A DNA stretch of 64,000 nucleotides, taken from positions 1-64,000 of the forward strand of contig DATBSP010000048.1 of NCBI GenBank assembly GCA_036559705.1. Reading direction: 5' to 3'. Position 1 is the stretch's first letter, and every line of letters begins with the position of its first letter. This DNA comes from Hyphomicrobium_A sp036559705. GTDB taxonomy: Bacteria > Pseudomonadota > Alphaproteobacteria > Rhizobiales > Hyphomicrobiaceae. Position numbers and translations under genes: made by a program. The notes below the pieces were generated by a model. The model worked only from the letters and a program-made list of their open reading frames with translations, was not told the DNA's origin and ran no database searches. Shown here piece by piece: positions 16,469-24,894 of this stretch.

Positions 16469-17179
16469 TCACTTGCAGCGCGCGAGGATGCCGCGATCGA
16501 AGTGCAAGTGGTTCCAGTGCGACTCGTTGAACTCCGGGCCGATGGCGACGCGGAAGTAGCGGCACGCACGCATGTGCGCCTCGCGCAGAAACCGCCCTTC
16601 GCGGCTGTCCGCCTTGTAGTCCTTGGTGATGCTGAGCTGTTTGCCGTTTTCCAGACGGAAGGCGCCGATGTCGACGGCGTTGGCGAGCGAATGCTGGCTA
16701 CGCATGTTCACCCAGCGCTTGTTGCCGATCATGTTGCGGCACGAGTAGGTACCCATGTCCTGAATCCAGGCGACGCGGCTGCCGAACATGGAGACGGCCA
16801 GCGGCTGCACGTCCTGCTCGACCCATAGCGCGAGTGCGGCGGATGCCTCGCAGGTGAGTTGCTCGAGCCCGAGCTCGGCGCCACCGACCTCACGCACCCG
16901 CACCGCGTTTGTCCATCCGCAGCCGTTGGGCTGTACGTTGTCGGCGATGGGCGTCGCGACGATGTGCGGGGTGTGCAGCACGGCACGACAAAGCTCCGGA
17001 TCGTGTCGCAAGGCCGCGAGGCGCGGGTCGACGAACCAACTGGGCGGGTCTTCGAGGGAGATAGGCGCGAAGGGCGAATAGCGCTGCGGGACGAGGCCGA
17101 ACCAGAAGGCGCCTGAGACCACGACGAGGAGCAGCAGGGCGAGCAAGGCTCGCAAAAAGTTCCGGCCGCGATGGCGCAT
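16469..17179 (-). CDS. Extensin-like family protein, putative envelope peptidase fold
   Basis: A 236-residue protein from ATG 17179 with an N-terminal signal anchor (about residues 9-28, LRALLALLLLVVVSGAFW). The rest matches the extensin-like C-terminal domain (COG3921). SQHSLANAVDIGAF and the C-terminal ESHWNHLHFD follow the H-x(6)-D and H-x-H zinc-ligand pattern of DD/LD-carboxypeptidase (M15/LAS) enzymes. Several cysteines suggest a periplasmic, disulphide-bonded domain. A peptidoglycan role is inferred from the metal motif, not known. A TTG 19 codons upstream is an alternative start with no better ribosome site. Confidence 0.8.
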   Translation of the reverse strand: MRHRGRNFLRALLALLLLVVVSGAFWFGLVPQRYSPFAPISLEDPPSWFVDPRLAALRHDPELCRAVLHTPHIVATPIADNVQPNGCGWTNAVRVREVGGAELGLEQLTCEASAALALWVEQDVQPLAVSMFGSRVAWIQDMGTYSCRNMIGNKRWVNMRSQHSLANAVDIGAFRLENGKQLSITKDYKADSREGRFLREAHMRACRYFRVAIGPEFNESHWNHLHFDRGILARCK

Positions 17180-17341
17180 GAGGAGATCCCGGAGGGCTAT
17201 TGCTTGCTGAGTATAGCTCGATGTCCGCGGCGCCAAGTACGCGTTGGTTCGTGCGCCCGCCGATTGTCCGGGATGCGTGGCGCCGTCACCTCGAAGCCGG
17301 TGAGATGTGCCAGCGCCGGTATCGTTAGCGATGGCCGTGAG

Positions 17342-17530
17342 TTAGAAGTCGGAGGCGATGCCGTCCTTCTCCCAATCGCCGTAGCGAGCCGGGTCTGGCC
17401 CGTTGCGGCCGCCGACCTCGGCTTTGGCGCCATCGGCCCTCGCCTTCTCGGCGCGACGGCGCTCCTCGGCCTCGGCCAGAGCGCGTTCGGCGGCGGGCGT
17501 TACGGCGGGGTTTTTCTGTTTAGAATCCAT
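17342..17530 (-). CDS. SDHAF4-like succinate dehydrogenase assembly factor (DUF1674)
   Basis: A 62-residue protein. A charged helix rich in Ala, Glu and Arg leads to the invariant family C-terminus GPDPARYGDWEKDGIASDF. DUF1674 is the bacterial form of mitochondrial SDHAF4, which binds flavinylated SdhA and helps its assembly with SdhB. The signature is unmistakable and the length is typical of bacterial members. No sdh genes are in this window. It is divergent from htpX, with 81 bp between them. Confidence 0.88.
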   Translation of the reverse strand: MDSKQKNPAVTPAAERALAEAEERRRAEKARADGAKAEVGGRNGPDPARYGDWEKDGIASDF

Positions 17531-17611
17531 GTCTCAGAACAGGGCTGGTGGTTGTCAAATTAAGCCTCCATATAGCATCTCACGGTTGCTTCAAGTGGAG
17601 CTGCGACAATC

Positions 17612-18571
17612 ATGAACTATGTCAAAACGGCCATGCTGCTCGCGGTGCTGACCGCGATCTTCGTGGCGGTCGGCGCACTGATCGGCGGCCAGACAGGCAT
17701 GGTCGTCGCCTTCGTTATCGCCCTCGGCATGAACTTTTTCAGCTACTGGAACTCCGACAAGATGGTGCTGCGGATGTACGGCGCGCACGAGGTCGATGAG
17801 CGCTCTTCGCCCGAGTACTACGGCCTGGTTCGTGAGCTGGCGCAGCGCGCCGGATTGCCGATGCCGCGCGTCTACGTCATGGACAGCCCGCAGCCCAATG
17901 CGTTCGCCACGGGCCGCAATCCGTCGCACGCCGCTGTTTGCGCTTCGACCGGGTTGTTGCAGGCGTTGAACCGCGAGGAGCTGGCTGGCGTCATGGCGCA
18001 CGAGCTGGCGCACATCAAGAACCACGACACGCTGACCATGACCATCGCCGCCAGCATCGGCGGCGCCATCTCCATGCTCGCCCAATACATGCAGTTCGGC
18101 GCGATGTTCGGCGGCCATCGCGATGAGCGCGGCGGTGTTGGCATCATCGGCACGCTGGTCGCCATCCTCGTCGCCCCGTTTGCCGCCATGCTCGTGCAGA
18201 TGGCGATCAGCCGCTCGCGCGAATATTCTGCCGATCGTATGGGCGCCGAAATTAGCGGCCGTCCGCTGGGGCTGGCGTCGGCGCTAGCCAAAATCCAAAA
18301 CTACGCCCACCAGATTCCCAACGAGGAGGCAGAAGCCGCTCCCGCCACCGCGCACATGTTCATCATCAACCCGCTGTCGGGGCGCGGTGTCGACAATTGG
18401 TTCTCGACGCACCCCAATACCGAGAATCGCATTGCCGAGCTCGAGGCAATGGCGCGGGAGATGGGCGAGACAGGCGGTCCGCGTGGTGACGATGGCCGCG
18501 GGTCCAGTGGCGGGCCATGGTCGCCACAGGCGACGCGCCAGCGCGACGCTTCCGGCGGTCCGTGGGGCTAG
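17612..18571 (+). CDS. htpX: Membrane zinc metalloprotease HtpX
   Basis: A 319-residue M48B protease for quality control of membrane proteins. There are two N-terminal membrane helices (about 5-24 and 29-48). The zinc motif HELAH has H130, E131 and H134. Two further hydrophobic segments follow at about 146-160 and 172-194. SREYSADRMGAE supplies the third zinc ligand. The C-terminus carries a Gly/Ser-rich, probably flexible tail of about 35 residues ending GGPWG, longer than in E. coli HtpX. GGAG lies 11 bases before the ATG. Six bases separate its stop from rsmB, so they form an operon. Confidence 0.95.
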   Translation: MNYVKTAMLLAVLTAIFVAVGALIGGQTGMVVAFVIALGMNFFSYWNSDKMVLRMYGAHEVDERSSPEYYGLVRELAQRAGLPMPRVYVMDSPQPNAFATGRNPSHAAVCASTGLLQALNREELAGVMAHELAHIKNHDTLTMTIAASIGGAISMLAQYMQFGAMFGGHRDERGGVGIIGTLVAILVAPFAAMLVQMAISRSREYSADRMGAEISGRPLGLASALAKIQNYAHQIPNEEAEAAPATAHMFIINPLSGRGVDNWFSTHPNTENRIAELEAMAREMGETGGPRGDDGRGSSGGPWSPQATRQRDASGGPWG

Positions 18572-18577
18572 AGCCAA

Positions 18578-19960
18578 GTGGCAAAGCCCGTAGGGCGATC
18601 CTCCAATCAACCGCGGCGCGGGCCGCCGCACGACGGCAAGCCTACCCGCTTCGAACTCCCGCCCGGATTGCCGGCGCGGGAAGCCGCAGTGCGATTGTTA
18701 TCGGCTGTGCTGGACGAGCGTCACTCGTTCGATGCCGCTGTCGCCAAGGAATTCCAGGGCAGCGCGCTCGAAGCGCGGGATCGCGCGCTGGCGCGCCTGA
18801 TCGCGGCGACGGTGCTGCGGCGTCTCGGCGAGCTGGAAACCATTCTCAACAGTTATCTGGAGAGACCCCTGAAGCGACAGGGTGCGCTGTGGCCAATCCT
18901 GCTGTCCGGCGCCGCGCAGCTTCTGTTTCTCGAAACGCCTCCCCACGCTGCCGTGGGCCTCGCTGTCGATCAGGCGCGACGCGACCGGCATGCAGCCCAC
19001 TTCGACAAGCTCGTCAATGCGCTGCTGCGGCGAGTGGCACGCGAGGGGACCGGCGCAGCACGATGCCTAGACGCGGTGGCGCTCAACGTTCCGCCATGGC
19101 TGCTGCAGCGTTGGACGCAAGCTTACGGCGCCGACGCGGCGCGCTGCATCGCGGCGGCTTCGCTCGCCGAGGCTCCGCTCGACATCAGCGTCAAGGATGC
19201 ACCGCAGGCGTGGGCGGAGCGGCTCGGCGGCCATGTCTTGCCGACCGGTTCAGTGCGGCTCGCCGCCGGCGGCCGCATCGAGGATTTGCCCGGCTATAGC
19301 GATGGGGCCTGGTGGGTACAGGATGCTGCCGCCGCACTGCCGGTCCGGCTACTTGGATCGGTTGAGGGAAAGTCGGTTGTCGATCTATGTGCGGCCCCGG
19401 GCGGCAAGACGGCTCAGCTTGCAGCGGGTGGCGGCGACGTTACGGCCGTTGACCTTGCAGGTGCGCGGCTGAAGCGGCTCAGCGCCAATCTCGACCGCCT
19501 GCAGCTCAAGGCGCAGCTTGTCGAAGCCGACGCGGCGACATGGACGCCGGGGCGCACCTTTGACGCGGTGCTGCTCGATGCGCCGTGTACCTCGACAGGA
19601 ACGATTCGCCGCCACCCGGACATTCTGCGCCTGAAGCGTTCAGATGACGTCGTGGCGCTGGCCGGCGTGCAGTCGCGCCTCCTCGACAACGCCGCCCGAC
19701 TTGTCGCGCCCGGGGGCACGCTGCTCTACTGCACGTGCTCGCTCGAGCCGGAAGAAGGCGCCCTCCAGATCGAGCACCTTTTGCAACGCAACGATGCATT
19801 TACGCACGCGCCGATCGCCGCGGGAGAGTGTGGAATGGCTGCAGAATGGCTGAGCGTGGACGGCGACCTGCGCACGCTTCCGCAGCATCTCCCCAATGAA
19901 CGGCCCGAGCTGTCCGGAATGGACGGCTTTTACGCCGCCCGCCTCGTCCGCCACCACTGA
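18578..19960 (+). CDS. rsmB: 16S rRNA (cytosine-967-C5)-methyltransferase
   Basis: A 460-residue RsmB/Sun from GTG 18578. The N-terminal NusB-like helical domain spans about residues 30-160. The C-terminal SAM methyltransferase has motif I VVDLCAAPGGKTAQLA. The two catalytic cysteines of m5C RNA methyltransferases sit in LLDAPCTSTGT and LYCTCSLEPEEG. A basic, disordered N-terminal tail of about 25 residues precedes the NusB domain. It acts on 16S rRNA during 30S assembly. Coupled to htpX, it starts the conserved rsmB-heparinase-like-purH order. Confidence 0.94.
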   Translation: MAKPVGRSSNQPRRGPPHDGKPTRFELPPGLPAREAAVRLLSAVLDERHSFDAAVAKEFQGSALEARDRALARLIAATVLRRLGELETILNSYLERPLKRQGALWPILLSGAAQLLFLETPPHAAVGLAVDQARRDRHAAHFDKLVNALLRRVAREGTGAARCLDAVALNVPPWLLQRWTQAYGADAARCIAAASLAEAPLDISVKDAPQAWAERLGGHVLPTGSVRLAAGGRIEDLPGYSDGAWWVQDAAAALPVRLLGSVEGKSVVDLCAAPGGKTAQLAAGGGDVTAVDLAGARLKRLSANLDRLQLKAQLVEADAATWTPGRTFDAVLLDAPCTSTGTIRRHPDILRLKRSDDVVALAGVQSRLLDNAARLVAPGGTLLYCTCSLEPEEGALQIEHLLQRNDAFTHAPIAAGECGMAAEWLSVDGDLRTLPQHLPNERPELSGMDGFYAARLVRHH

Positions 19961-20097
19961 TTCGCCGCACAATTCAGTCTGCACACAGGCGAGCGCCCTC
20001 CCCGCCTTGTCTTGGCGCGCAGCCGGGGGTAGTCCGAACCTATGGCGCAAGGCTCATCATCGACCCCCGCGCGAGCCGCAACCGTCGAGGGGCTCCC

Positions 20098-21813
20098 ATG
20101 GCGGAAGTGACGCTTAAGGACCGTCTGCGCAAGGCGGCGTCGGTGGTCGATGCCGGCAAGCGATCAGCCATCGTCGGCGCCCTTGCCGCGCCGCTCAAGC
20201 GCTGGACCGAGCCGAAGACGCCCATCGATCACCTGCTGATCGTGCCGCCGGACTTGCGCACCGCCGATCCGAGCTTCTGGCACGAGATGGAGCATGGACA
20301 GTTCGGTCTCGCCGGTAGCATCGCCTTCCTGCGCGGATGCTCGCCGTTCGTCATCGAGCCGCCGAACGCCGCCTGGGCTCGCGAGCTGCACGGCTTTGGC
20401 TGGCTGCGCAATCTCGATGCGACCGGCAACGAGGAGGCGCGTACGACCGGACGCCAACTGGCGCTCGAGTGGACGATCCGTTTCGAGACCGATCGCGCCG
20501 TTCCCGCGGAGCCGGCCATCATCGCGCGGCGTCTCATCTCCTGGCTGTCGCATGCCAATCTGCTGCTCGAAGGCGCCGACAAGGAGACGTACGGAGCCAT
20601 CACCGCCAGCCTGGGGCGCCAGTTGGCGCAGCTTTCCCGCTCGTGGCGCGAGGCCCCCACGGGCTATCCGCGCCTGCTTGCCTTGATGGCCCTGGCGTTC
20701 GCGACGTTGTCGCTTGCCGGGCACGACCGGCAAATCAAGGACATCGAGAACGAGCTGGCGTCGGAGCTTGCTTGGCAGGTGCTCGCCGACGGCGGCCACG
20801 TCACGCGCAACCCAGGGCTGCTCGTCGAGCTGTTGCTCGACCTGCTGCCGCTCAGCCAATGTTTCAACGCGCGCGACCGCAAGCTACCGGAGCGGCTCGG
20901 CGAGGCGCTGGAGCGAATGCTGCCCATGCTGCGCTATTTGCGGCTCGGCAACGGCATGATCACGCGTTTCAACGGTGTGAGCTGCGCTCCCGCCGCCGGC
21001 CTTGCCACCGTGCTCGCCTATGACGCCGGGTCTCTGCCACAGCTCGGCGAAGCCCGCGCTTCCAACTATGCGCGGCTCGAACGGGGCGATTCCATTGTCG
21101 TTGCCGATGTCGGGCGGCCGCCGCCGCTGGCGCTTTCGGCGAGCGCGCAAGCCGGCTGTTTGTCGTTCGAAATGAGCGTCGGCAAGCAGCTGCTGTTCGT
21201 CAACGGCGGCGTGCCGGGAGCGGCGAGCGCCGACTGGTATCCGGCGGCGCGCGCCACGGCGAGCCACAACACGCTGACCCTTGCCGAGAAATCATCTTCG
21301 CGGCTCATCGTCCATCGCAAGCTCGAAGCGCTGATGGGCGCCGCGCCGATCCGCTATCCCGACCGCGTCGACTGGCGCACCGAGGAGGCCGAGGGCGCCG
21401 CCGTGCTGGAGGCGAGCCACGACGGCTATCGCCGTCGATACGAGTTGATCCATAGCCGGCGACTGCAGTTGTCCGCCGATGGCGCGCAGCTTGCTGGCCG
21501 CGACCGGCTCGACGGCTTGAGCACCAAGGTCCGGCTGCGCAACGATCTGCCCTTCGCCATCCATTTTCACTTGCTGCCGGGCACCAGTTGCGGCCTGGGA
21601 GCGGCGCCGAACGAAGCGATCATCACGCTTGCCGATGGCCAGCGTTGGCGTTTCAGCGCCCGAGGCGCTAGCCTCGCCGTCGATGAAAGCGCCTATTTCG
21701 CCGAAAGCGCCGGCCCGCGCCGCGCGCTGCAGATCGTGCTCCGCGGCGTCACCTTCGGCGAGACCGAGGTGAATTGGCTGGCGGACCGCATAGTCGAGGA
21801 AACCGCGGAATGA
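20098..21813 (+). CDS. Heparinase II/III-family protein without signal peptide
   Basis: A 571-residue protein. The N-terminal half is an alpha/alpha-toroid-like helical domain; the C-terminal half has the heparinase II/III beta-sandwich signature, including DWYPAARATASHNTLTLAEKSSS. The family are polysaccharide lyases, but this chromosomal alphaproteobacterial clade sits between rsmB and purH, has no export signal, and its substrate is unknown. The tyrosine and histidines expected in the lyase site cannot be assigned with certainty by eye. Its stop overlaps the purH start (ATGA), so the pair is translationally coupled. It may act on an intracellular or lipid-linked glycan. Confidence 0.8.
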   Translation: MAEVTLKDRLRKAASVVDAGKRSAIVGALAAPLKRWTEPKTPIDHLLIVPPDLRTADPSFWHEMEHGQFGLAGSIAFLRGCSPFVIEPPNAAWARELHGFGWLRNLDATGNEEARTTGRQLALEWTIRFETDRAVPAEPAIIARRLISWLSHANLLLEGADKETYGAITASLGRQLAQLSRSWREAPTGYPRLLALMALAFATLSLAGHDRQIKDIENELASELAWQVLADGGHVTRNPGLLVELLLDLLPLSQCFNARDRKLPERLGEALERMLPMLRYLRLGNGMITRFNGVSCAPAAGLATVLAYDAGSLPQLGEARASNYARLERGDSIVVADVGRPPPLALSASAQAGCLSFEMSVGKQLLFVNGGVPGAASADWYPAARATASHNTLTLAEKSSSRLIVHRKLEALMGAAPIRYPDRVDWRTEEAEGAAVLEASHDGYRRRYELIHSRRLQLSADGAQLAGRDRLDGLSTKVRLRNDLPFAIHFHLLPGTSCGLGAAPNEAIITLADGQRWRFSARGASLAVDESAYFAESAGPRRALQIVLRGVTFGETEVNWLADRIVEETAE

Positions 21814-23396
21814 CGAGCGATCCGCGCATCCGCCGCGCGCTGCTGTCCGTATCCGACAAGACGGGCCTCGTCGCTTTCGCACGCGAGCTTGCTGGCATGA
21901 GAGTCGAGTTGATCTCGACCGGCGGTACGTCTGCTGCCCTGCGCGCCACGGGGCTGTCGGTGAGGGACGTCGCCGAGCTCACTGGATTTCCCGAGATGCT
22001 CGATGGCCGCGTGAAGACACTGCATCCAAAGGTGCATGGCGGGCTGCTCGCCATTCGCGGCAGCGCCCGGCATGAAGCGCAATCAGCCGAGCACGGCATC
22101 GCCCCGATCGATCTGCTGGTGGTCAATCTCTATCCGTTCGAGGCAACCGTCGCCAAGGGCGCCGGCTTCGAAGATTGTATCGAGAATATCGACATCGGTG
22201 GGCCGGCGCTCATTCGCGGCGCGGCAAAGAACCATGCCGGGGTGACGGTCATCGTCGATCCGGCAGACTACGAGCGCGTGCTAGCGGAAATGCGCCAGCA
22301 CGACGGCGCCACGACGATCAACGTGCGCCAGGAGCTTGCCGCCAAGGCTTACGCGCGCACGGCAGCCTACGACGCTGCGATCAGCCACTGGTTCGCTGCG
22401 ACCTTGGGCGAGGATATGCCCGCGTGGCGAGCGTTCGGCGGTCAGCTCAAGCTGCCGTTGCGCTACGGCGAAAATCCGCACCAGCGCGCCGCCTTCTACG
22501 GCTCCGGCGATTGGCGACCTGGCGTGGCCACGTCCGTACAGCACCAGGGCAAGGAACTATCCTACAACAATCTCAACGATACGGACGCGGCGCTGGAGCT
22601 CGTTGCCGAGCTCGGCACGGACAAGCCAGCCGTCGCCATCATCAAGCACGCCAATCCGTGCGGAGCCGCCGTCGGCACCACGCTCAAGGACGCTTATTTG
22701 AAAGCGTTGTGCTGCGACTCCGTCAGCGCCTTCGGCGGCATCATTGCGCTGAACGGCACCATCGACGCCGCCGCAGCCGAGGAGATTACCAAGTTATTTA
22801 CGGAGGTGGTGATCGCGCCGGACGCCACCGACGAGGCGAAGGTGATTTTCGCCGCCAAGAAGAATCTGCGCCTACTGACCACTGGCGGACTACCGGATCC
22901 GAATGCGGCCGGCGTCGTTGTGCGCTCGCTCGCTGGCGGCTTGCTCGTGCAGTCGCGCGACAACGGTGTGGTCACGGGTGCCGATCTCAAGGTTGTCAGC
23001 AAGCGCAAGCCGACCGAGCGCGAACTAGCTGATCTGCTCTTTGCCTTCAAAGTTGCCAAGCACGTCAAGTCGAACGCCATCGTCTACGCCAAAGACGGGG
23101 CGACGGTCGGTATCGGTGCCGGCCAGATGAGCCGTATCGATTCTGCGCGTATTGCGGCGCTGAAGAGTGCCGACGCCGCTCGAGCACTTGGCGCGCCCGA
23201 GCCGTTGACGCGCGGCTCAGTCGTCGCCTCGGACGCGTTCTTCCCCTTCGCCGATGGATTGTTGGCAGCCGCCGAGGCCGGCGCCACGGCGGTCATCCAG
23301 CCGGGGGGCTCGATGCGCGACGACGAGGTGATCGCCGCAGCCGACGACAAGGGCCTTGCCATGGTTTTCACCGGCATGCGCCACTTCCGGCACTGA
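21810..23396 (+). CDS. purH: Bifunctional AICAR transformylase/IMP cyclohydrolase
   Basis: A 528-residue PurH catalysing the last two steps of IMP synthesis. The N-terminal MGS-like cyclohydrolase domain starts RRALLSVSDKTGLVAFA and contains ISTGGTSAALRATG and the GRVKTLHPKVHGGLL loop. The C-terminal transformylase has LRYGENPHQRAAFY, IIKHANPCGAAVG with the catalytic lysine and histidine, and ends AMVFTGMRHFRH. The ATG at 21810 overlaps the upstream stop; an extension to 21774 is antisense-like. Length is normal. Confidence 0.97.
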   Translation: MTSDPRIRRALLSVSDKTGLVAFARELAGMRVELISTGGTSAALRATGLSVRDVAELTGFPEMLDGRVKTLHPKVHGGLLAIRGSARHEAQSAEHGIAPIDLLVVNLYPFEATVAKGAGFEDCIENIDIGGPALIRGAAKNHAGVTVIVDPADYERVLAEMRQHDGATTINVRQELAAKAYARTAAYDAAISHWFAATLGEDMPAWRAFGGQLKLPLRYGENPHQRAAFYGSGDWRPGVATSVQHQGKELSYNNLNDTDAALELVAELGTDKPAVAIIKHANPCGAAVGTTLKDAYLKALCCDSVSAFGGIIALNGTIDAAAAEEITKLFTEVVIAPDATDEAKVIFAAKKNLRLLTTGGLPDPNAAGVVVRSLAGGLLVQSRDNGVVTGADLKVVSKRKPTERELADLLFAFKVAKHVKSNAIVYAKDGATVGIGAGQMSRIDSARIAALKSADAARALGAPEPLTRGSVVASDAFFPFADGLLAAAEAGATAVIQPGGSMRDDEVIAAADDKGLAMVFTGMRHFRH

Positions 23397-23398
23397 GC

Positions 23399-23908
23399 AT
23401 GGCCGACGACGGTAGAGTCCGTCTGCGGCCGGCAAGCCGCGCCGATTGGGACCTGGTCCGCGGGTGGCTGGCACGTCCCGACATCGAGGCCTGGTGGGGA
23501 CCCCGCTCGGCGACCGAGGCCGAGGTCAACATCGCCTTCAATTCCGAGCACGCGCTGTGCCGTATTATCGAGGCCGGCGGCGGACCCGTCGGCTATGCCC
23601 ATGCCGTCGATGCCACAATGTGGGGCGATGAGCTCCCGCAGGACCTCGAGCCAGGCACCTGGGACCTGGACCTGTTCATCGCCTCGGAAGAGCATCGCGG
23701 CAAAGGCGTCGGCCAGGCGGCCCTGGCGCTGCTCAAGGACGAGGTGTTCTCGACCACCTTCGCCGTTGCCGTGTGCGTCTTCCCCTCGGTCAAGAACGAG
23801 CGGGCGGCGCGGGCCTACGAGAGGGCCGGATTTCGTTGGAAACGTATATGGAATGACCCCCACATGGGGCCGTCCTGGTTCATGGTCGCCGAGCGCCCGC
23901 GCCGCTAG
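23399..23908 (+). CDS. GNAT acetyltransferase, AAC(6')-like
   Basis: A 169-residue GNAT-fold enzyme two bases after the purH stop. The N-terminus VRLRPASRADWDLVRGWLARPDIEAWWG (residues 6-33, ending in the WWG motif) is typical of the Acetyltransf_8/aminoglycoside 6'-acetyltransferase-like group. EEHRGKGVGQAALALL is the acetyl-CoA-binding motif A. NERAARAYERAGF is motif B. Relatives include aminoglycoside acetyltransferases and siderophore acetylases, but most chromosomal copies are uncharacterised, so drug resistance should not be assumed. It probably shares the purH transcript. Confidence 0.85.
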   Translation: MADDGRVRLRPASRADWDLVRGWLARPDIEAWWGPRSATEAEVNIAFNSEHALCRIIEAGGGPVGYAHAVDATMWGDELPQDLEPGTWDLDLFIASEEHRGKGVGQAALALLKDEVFSTTFAVAVCVFPSVKNERAARAYERAGFRWKRIWNDPHMGPSWFMVAERPRR

Positions 23909-23997
23909 CCCGCGTGCCGCACCACGCTTTATTGTCGTTTCTGCGCAAAAGCCGTAAGGTAGGGGCTCGAAAAATCCTGAGTTGGGGGATAACTGCC

Positions 23998-24264
23998 GTG
24001 AATACCGTCGTCCGAGCGATCATCTTCATCATTATCCTGGCCGCCATCGTGGCCGGTATCGTCTACGTCTATACGCCGCTTCCGGAAACCGCCGCACCGC
24101 CAGCAGCGACCGAGGCCCCGGCTGCGGCGCCTGCCGCCGAGCCAGCTCCCGCTCCGGCCGAGCCGACACCGCCGCCAGCAGCCCCGGCCCCGGCAGCCGA
24201 GCCAATGGCTCCGGCCGAGCCAACGCCGCCGCCAGCCGAAACGCCGCCGGCTCCGTCGCCGTGA
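23998..24264 (+). CDS. Single-pass membrane protein with Pro/Ala-rich tail
   Basis: An 88-residue product from GTG 23998, preceded by TGGGGG. Residues 5-26 are a strong membrane helix (VRAIIFIIILAAIVAGIVYVY). The rest is a low-complexity Ala/Pro/Glu tail with near-repeats of PAEPTPPPA, coded by repeated DNA at about 24150-24240. The topology suggests an inner-membrane anchor with an extended periplasmic arm, like the linkers of TonB-type or cell-wall spacer proteins. No family is recognised. It ends 12 bp from the convergent next gene. Confidence 0.6.
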   Translation: MNTVVRAIIFIIILAAIVAGIVYVYTPLPETAAPPAATEAPAAAPAAEPAPAPAEPTPPPAAPAPAAEPMAPAEPTPPPAETPPAPSP

Positions 24265-24276
24265 GAGGCTAAATAA

Positions 24277-24795
24277 TTAGTGCCACTTTTGTGGCTCGGG
24301 CTGGGGCTCGCGCTTATCGCGCGGGCCCTCGTCATTTGGGGCTGGTGAAGCGTCGGTCGATTTGGCCGGCGGCTTGCTGAGCTCATCGGCGGCGTCCTTG
24401 GCCTTGTCGAACACTTCCGACGTCGCCTGCTTGGCCTTGTCGAGCACTTCGCGTGCGGCCTCCGCGGCCTTGTCGAGCAGCTTCGTTGCGTCATGCGCCT
24501 GATTGAGGGCGTCTTCGCTCGCCTTCTTGCCCTGTTCGAGCTTGGCGCCGGTATTTTCTTTGGCTTCGTCGATGGCCCTCAGGATCGCCTGCTTAGCCGC
24601 TTCAATGGCGGCGTTGGTCGCGTCCTTGGCGTCGTCGATGACCTCGCCGGCGGTGCGGGCCGGCGGGGCGGGCTCGCCGGGAGCATCGGGGGCCTCGATT
24701 ATCGGGGGATCGGCCGCCGCCGTCGCTTTCTCGCCAGCCATCGTGGCGGCGGGCAGCAGTAGAGACGCAACGAGCAGCGGGAGGGTGCGGTTCAT
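24277..24795 (-). CDS. Secreted amphipathic-helix repeat protein (LEA/apolipoprotein-like)
   Basis: A 172-residue protein. An N-terminal signal peptide (MNRTLPLLVASLLLPAATMAG) is followed by an acidic Pro-rich spacer. Residues about 48-140 are a long charged helix built from 11-residue-like repeats (IDDAKDATNAAIEAAKQAI, LDKAAEAAREVLDKAKQAT). The final charged tail is Pro-rich. The repeat pattern resembles group-3 LEA and apolipoprotein helices, which bind membranes or protect against drying. The role here is inferred from pattern only. Tandem low-complexity could also be a surface coiled coil. An AGGAGT ribosome site precedes ATG 24795. Confidence 0.7.
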   Translation of the reverse strand: MNRTLPLLVASLLLPAATMAGEKATAAADPPIIEAPDAPGEPAPPARTAGEVIDDAKDATNAAIEAAKQAILRAIDEAKENTGAKLEQGKKASEDALNQAHDATKLLDKAAEAAREVLDKAKQATSEVFDKAKDAADELSKPPAKSTDASPAPNDEGPRDKREPQPEPQKWH

Positions 24796-24840
24796 CGGAA
24801 ATCACTCCTTTTGTGACCCGAGCCTCGACAAATAGGGCGG

Positions 24841-24890
24841 GAGGCCTGTGCTCGCGCCGCCGACACCAAACATGGGAAGCCACAGGCCTC
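24841..24890. repeat. Perfect 10-bp inverted repeat with 30-base spacer
   Basis: GAGGCCTGTG at 24841-24850 is the exact reverse complement of CACAGGCCTC at 24881-24890. It sits between the end of the MFS gene (24895, minus) and the start of the amphipathic-helix gene (24795, minus). A hairpin after the MFS stop is possible, but no T-run follows on the minus strand, and the spacing would also suit a looped operator upstream of the next gene. Confidence 0.5.
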
Positions 24891-24894
24891 AGGA

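Noticed and set aside
24100..24262. Repeated Pro/Ala-coding DNA as a possible CRISPR or satellite
   Set aside because: The repeats are in-frame codon repeats of a Pro/Ala/Glu tail, with no uniform spacers.
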